Part shown: one piece after another, positions 61,020-64,000 of the stretch
How positions within the stretch are numbered: position 1 is the first letter of the stretch
How the letters are laid out: each line of letters opens with the position of its first letter
Source: Chloroflexota bacterium
GTDB lineage: Bacteria > Chloroflexota > Anaerolineae > Aggregatilineales > Phototrophicaceae
NCBI GenBank assembly: GCA_016223085.1
Contig: JACRPS010000015.1
Location: forward strand, 62,001-126,000
Length of the DNA: 64,000 bases
Reading direction: 5' to 3'
Made by a program: the position numbers and the translations under genes
The notes under the pieces: generated by a model
What the model was told of the DNA's origin: nothing
The model's database searches: none
What the model saw: only the letters and a program-made list of their open reading frames with translations

Positions 61020-61496
61020 CTACTCCGTACTGATGTCCGCAATCTTCGCGTTTAACACCCGCACCAGCGTCATTGTCGGCACGCGCAGGTCCATGCCGCG
61101 CTGGCCGGCGCTGACCAGAATGTGCTGGTGGGCAGTGGCGGGTTTGTCCAGGTAAACCGGCCAGTTTTTATGAGTCAGGGCTAAGGCGCTGATGCCGCCG
61201 ACTTTCAGGCCGGTCAGTTGTTCCGCATCTTTATGCGCGGCCATCACCACTTTTTTGTGCCCACTAATCGCCGCCAGTGTTTTGAGATCGAGCTTGCGGT
61301 GCGCAGCAATCATTGCCAGCAGGGGCTTGCCGCCCTCGGCGGGTTGCACCACCAGCGTTTTGTAAACCAGATACGGCGGCACGCCCAGCACTTCCGCGAT
61401 TTCCTCCGCGTCGCGCATCGTGTCCGGGAATTCGGTCACTTCATAAGGAATATCGTGTCTTTCAAGCAGGCGCATCGAGTTCAGTTTTTGGGACAT
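61020..61496 (-). CDS. ybaK: YbaK/EbsC-family aminoacyl-tRNA deacylase (Cys-tRNA(Pro) type)
   Basis: YbaK clears Cys mischarged on tRNA-Pro. The 158 residues follow the family: LERHDIPYEVTEFPDTMRDA, then EVLGVPPYLVYKTLVVQPAE with the invariant Lys, ALAAISGHKKVVMA (here TLAAISGHKKVVMAAHKDAE), and the GLKVGGISALALTHKNWPVY loop where the usual GGxSP reads GGISAL. The start is at 61496; its leader is made of a GGCAGTT heptad repeat without a Shine-Dalgarno. It is followed by the zinc-ribbon gene with 13 bases between them. Confidence 0.88.
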   Translation of the reverse strand: MSQKLNSMRLLERHDIPYEVTEFPDTMRDAEEIAEVLGVPPYLVYKTLVVQPAEGGKPLLAMIAAHRKLDLKTLAAISGHKKVVMAAHKDAEQLTGLKVGGISALALTHKNWPVYLDKPATAHQHILVSAGQRGMDLRVPTMTLVRVLNAKIADISTE

Positions 61497-61499
61497 GGT

Positions 61500-61720
61500 T
61501 TAGCGATTGGCAGTTGGCAGTTGGCTGTCACAAACGTATTGTATACGCATAACGAACCCAATTTCAACAAGGTCAAGGGGAAAAACGAGGACACGATCTA
61601 TCGTGTCCCTACAAAAAGTATCCTCACGATTTCCCACTCCCCAAGTCAATTGGAAGAAGGAGCGATGGGAGAAGGTACTGTCGGCAGCTCATCGCTAATT
61701 GCTAATCGCCAACTGCCTTT
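61500..61720. repeat. Heptad repeats and a Family A palindrome between ybaK and the dus gene
   Basis: GGCAGTT, GGCAGTT, GGCTGTC at the left end; a palindrome GGACACGAT/ATCGTGTCC at 61589-61608; and GCTCATC, GCTAATT, GCTAATC, GCCAACT near 61687-61714, which supplies the last codons (QLAISN) and TAG stop of dus. This explains the ~200-base gap; no gene is seen in it. Confidence 0.8.
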
Positions 61721-62726
61721 CCTCAGCCAATGGCAACAGGATATATTCGATGTCCGCCAGCGTTTCGGCGCGCACCAGTTGATTGCGTACGGCCACCGAC
61801 CCCGGCTCATCCAGCGCATACTTCGTGAGCTGGCCACGCAGTTCGCGGACAACCACCTGTTCCGGGCAGGTGGTCGCATCGGCGACGGTGCGGCGGGCGT
61901 GTTCCAGCGCAATCGCGGCGCGCTCGGCGCGCGTCGGTTCAGGCAGAGCTTCACCCGTTTGCAGTTCATACGCAATGTGGCGGAAAATCCAGGGCTGGCC
62001 GAGCGCTGCCCGCCCGATCATAAGGCCATCGCAGCCGGTCAGCCGCAGCAGCCGCGCTGCGCTATGGGTGTCGGTCACATCGCCGTTGCCGATCACGGGG
62101 ATGTTGACCATCGCTTTAATCTGCCGGATGATGTCCCAATCGGCGTCGCCCTGGAAGCCCTGCCTGGCGAAGCGGGCGTGAACCGCAATCGCCTGCACAC
62201 CGGCCTGCTCCGCCGCTCGCGCGAACGGAATCGCCGTCACGTCCCCCGGCTCCCAGCCGCTGCGAACCTTGACCGTCACTGGCACATCCACCGCTTTGAC
62301 AACGGCTTCGACGACTGCCGCCGCCGTACATACGTCTTTGAGCAGCCCCGCGCCGCCGCCCTTGTTGGCGATCTTCGGCACCCAGCAGCCCATGTTGATA
62401 TCCACGATGTCCGCGCCATGGTCCGCCACGATGCGCGCCGCCTCGGCCATGACTGCCGGGTCGTTGCCAAACAACTGCACCGCAAACGGATGCTCGTCAG
62501 GTGTCCAGTCGAACAGGTGCAGGCTGCGTTTGACACCGCTGTTTTTCAGGATGTTGCTGCTAATGAGTTCGCTGCATACCAGTCCACAGCCGCCGAGGTC
62601 GCGGCACAGGGTACGGAAGGCGTGGTTGGTGTGTCCGGCCATTGGGGCGAGTGTCAGCGGCGGGTCAATCGTGATGCCGCCGATGGCAAAGGGTTGGAGC
62701 AGGGGGGTTGGTAGGGTCGTCTGCAT
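61695..62726 (-). CDS. dus: tRNA-dihydrouridine synthase
   Basis: Dus enzymes reduce uridines in tRNA using FMN and NADPH. The 343 residues show the TIM-barrel landmarks: LTLAPMAGHTNHAFRTLCRD, ADIVDINMGCWVPKIANKGG (where the active-site Cys region is MGCWVPK), VKVRSGWEPGDVTAIPFARA, IAVHARFARQGFQGDADWDI and VPVIGNGDVTDTHSAARLLR. The DusB branch fits best but the paralogue is not certain. The ATG at 62726 follows GAGGAC; a longer frame would run through a palindrome and codes for nothing known. Its 3' end is made of a heptad repeat. Confidence 0.92.
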   Translation of the reverse strand: MQTTLPTPLLQPFAIGGITIDPPLTLAPMAGHTNHAFRTLCRDLGGCGLVCSELISSNILKNSGVKRSLHLFDWTPDEHPFAVQLFGNDPAVMAEAARIVADHGADIVDINMGCWVPKIANKGGGAGLLKDVCTAAAVVEAVVKAVDVPVTVKVRSGWEPGDVTAIPFARAAEQAGVQAIAVHARFARQGFQGDADWDIIRQIKAMVNIPVIGNGDVTDTHSAARLLRLTGCDGLMIGRAALGQPWIFRHIAYELQTGEALPEPTRAERAAIALEHARRTVADATTCPEQVVVRELRGQLTKYALDEPGSVAVRNQLVRAETLADIEYILLPLAEERQLAISN

Positions 62727-62744
62727 GTCCTCTGCATGTCCTAT

Positions 62745-62782
62745 GGGTGTTGTAGGGGTATGTTTCAAACCCGCCCCTACGA
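62745..62782. repeat. Family A-like palindrome upstream of dus
   Basis: GTAGGGGTATGTTT with AAACCCGCCCCTAC around a short centre. It separates dus from the membrane-protein gene. Confidence 0.65.
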
Positions 62783-62790
62783 ATATATGT

Positions 62791-63936
62791 TTACGGTTCT
62801 GGCGTGGGGGTTTTTTGCAGTTCCTCCACCAGCATCGTGGCAATGATCGCCGTGTTGCCCTTGAGGAACACGAAGTTCCAGTCATCGGTCACGGTTTTCA
62901 GGCCATCCGGCTGGTACAGCGGCGGCATACAGCCGTAATCCCACTCGCCATCCACGTAATGATACACACCCCGGCTGCCAAAGAAACCCTCAACTGTCGG
63001 CGTTTCCTGCCAGACCAGCACATAGAAGGCTTCACTCGGCACGCAGAAGCCGGTGACAACACGCTGCACGTTAGCGTCGGCTGGGAAGCCCAGATCGGCA
63101 GGGTCGTACTCGCGCGTTCCGGCAGCTTTAAGGCGGTCAAGCTGTGGCTCAAGCACGCGCAGGATGGGCTGCAAGTCCCGCTGGAGCAGCGCGGTTTCGG
63201 CCTGGCGGGTGGCGGCGTACTGGGTGGACCAGGCATCATTCCTGATGTCCTGGCGGGTGAACTCCAGCGGCAGCACCAGCAGGATGGACACGATCACCGC
63301 CGCGATTATGATGCCTCCCATGATCCAGGCAATCGTCCATGAGTCGTTGATAAAGCCGGATGGGATGCCCAACTGCGTCTGGAAGTGTTTGACCAGTTCC
63401 GCCGCTTCGTCCTCCTTGCCAAAAGGGATGGGCACCCGTTCCTCTTTTTTGTGCGCAAACGAGCCGTAGCGGGAATACTGCTTGTAGACGTAACGGAAGA
63501 CCAGTGTATCGGGCATGTGCTCCACTTCGATCAGCCCGCTCTTGAAATCGCGCAGTCGGCGGCGCTCCGGCCAGTAAACCCCAAGCGGGCCGAGGTACAC
63601 CTCGCTGCCATTGCGCGATTCAACCGGGTAGCGCCAGTGTGCCCAGTGATCGCCCGCCAGCACCCGCTGGATCCGCACGTAATTACGGCTGTAGATCGCC
63701 AGCAGCGCCAGTGGAATCGGCGCCAGCACCGCGACAAACATCAGCACGAGGCCGGCGGTGTAGCGGGTGTCAATTGAACCGGCAAACAGCGTCAGCCCCA
63801 GCAGCACGATCAGCGCGCCGCCGGCAATGGTGAACCCGCCGATGACAAACGGCGCAAATGGGTTGCCGGGTGTCAGGCCAAGTCCTTTCACCTCGGGCAT
63901 AGGCTTGCTGGCAGATGTCTGCAAAAAACCTTCCAC
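62791..63936 (-). CDS. Membrane protein of unknown function
   Basis: The 381 residues have two membrane segments near the N-terminus (about 30-53 and 64-88) and one more around 215-240. Between them lies a soluble region containing RIQRVLAGDHWAHWRYPVES, YLGPLGVYWPERRRLRDFKS and FRYVYKQYSRYGSFAHKKEE. A C-terminal domain with a possible Cys pair (VTGFCVPSEAFYVLVWQETP and YVDGEWDYGCMPPL) faces the other side. A GTG start at 63936 has AGCAGGGGGTTCAAC upstream. I recognise no family. A further minus-strand gene may begin beyond 64000. Confidence 0.75.
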   Translation of the reverse strand: MEGFLQTSASKPMPEVKGLGLTPGNPFAPFVIGGFTIAGGALIVLLGLTLFAGSIDTRYTAGLVLMFVAVLAPIPLALLAIYSRNYVRIQRVLAGDHWAHWRYPVESRNGSEVYLGPLGVYWPERRRLRDFKSGLIEVEHMPDTLVFRYVYKQYSRYGSFAHKKEERVPIPFGKEDEAAELVKHFQTQLGIPSGFINDSWTIAWIMGGIIIAAVIVSILLVLPLEFTRQDIRNDAWSTQYAATRQAETALLQRDLQPILRVLEPQLDRLKAAGTREYDPADLGFPADANVQRVVTGFCVPSEAFYVLVWQETPTVEGFFGSRGVYHYVDGEWDYGCMPPLYQPDGLKTVTDDWNFVFLKGNTAIIATMLVEELQKTPTPEP

Positions 63937-64000
63937 GTTGAACCCCCTGCTGGAAGTGAATATCAGAATGTCGGCACAAAGCAGGGCCTGTCAGCGCCAT

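Noticed and set aside
63770-64000. 76-codon minus-strand frame at the right edge
   Set aside because: Overlaps the 5' part of the membrane-protein gene in another frame and shows no coding signature; a new gene starting beyond the window cannot be judged.
1-64000. tRNA or rRNA genes, insertion sequences, replication origin
   Set aside because: No cloverleaf-like sequence, transposase frame, terminal inverted repeats with target duplications, or DnaA-box cluster was found in the gaps.

Overview
The window is one contiguous stretch of a GC-rich (roughly 60 %) bacterial chromosome, densely packed with housekeeping genes on both strands. I read 56 protein-coding loci, one of them broken. I see no rRNA, tRNA, CRISPR array, transposase or phage gene. 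The gene set suggests a Chloroflexota (Anaerolineae-like) bacterium: hrcA-grpE-dnaK-dnaJ-prmA order with a CIRCE element, two tandem four-domain S1 proteins, late menaquinone genes of the UbiA/UbiD/UbiX/UbiE type, multi-GAF histidine kinases, a B12-dependent mutase subunit with MeaB, and very many short palindromic intergenic repeats. This assignment is inference from gene content and style only.

Layout. 1-8323 (+): the end of an unrecognised gene, rpsO-pnp, an AI-2E-type permease with a basic tail, a small internally duplicated protein coupled to a degenerate methyltransferase, and a THUMP-like methyltransferase. 8358-11871: a DUF4258-like protein (-), P5C dehydrogenase, a phosphoribosyltransferase and a PadR regulator carrying two compensating frameshifts. 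11998-16962 (+): two paralogous S1-domain genes, rpsU, infA and a GT39-like membrane glycosyltransferase. 23466-16991 (-): a quinone-modification cluster, ubiD, a pseudo-M48 membrane protein, ubiA/mqnP, ubiE/menG, a small unknown, ubiX and a PPOX-fold protein. 23589-26536 (+): Uma2, an SDR, a nucleotidyltransferase and a methyltransferase. 33579-26564 (-): hrcA, CIRCE, grpE, dnaK, dnaJ, prmA and a Mut7-C nuclease-like protein. 33700-41101: thioredoxin (+), a 1412-residue ComP-like multi-GAF histidine kinase (-), then a B12-binding mutase subunit, meaB and prs (+). 41337-48922: a secreted WD40 protein (-), secA, a small winged-helix and membrane cluster, adenosine deaminase and an MBL-fold hydrolase. 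54866-49033 (-): a CHASE4 histidine kinase with its receiver, mutM, a membrane protein and a secreted trypsin-like protease. 55118-60601 (+): dnaE interrupted by a 187-residue mini-intein, then pfkA. 63936-60626 (-): a membrane protein, a dus-family tRNA-dihydrouridine synthase, a YbaK-type deacylase and a zinc-ribbon protein.

How it works together. Translation and RNA turnover (rpsO, pnp, two S1 proteins, rpsU, infA, prmA, dus, ybaK) and protein homeostasis (hrcA regulon, trx, secA) dominate. The minus-strand cluster at 17-23 kb carries prenylation, decarboxylation (with its prenyl-FMN synthase) and methylation of an aromatic acid, which fits the late steps of menaquinone synthesis.

The least ordinary features are three families of intergenic inverted repeats. 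They reach into genes and supply stop codons, start codons or 5' leaders. Other unusual points are palindromic DNA inside the DnaE intein, an RGG-rich tail on PNPase, a consensus promoter followed by an intrinsic terminator upstream of the second S1 gene, a catalytically dead M48-like protein in the quinone cluster, and an altered PRPP loop in Prs.
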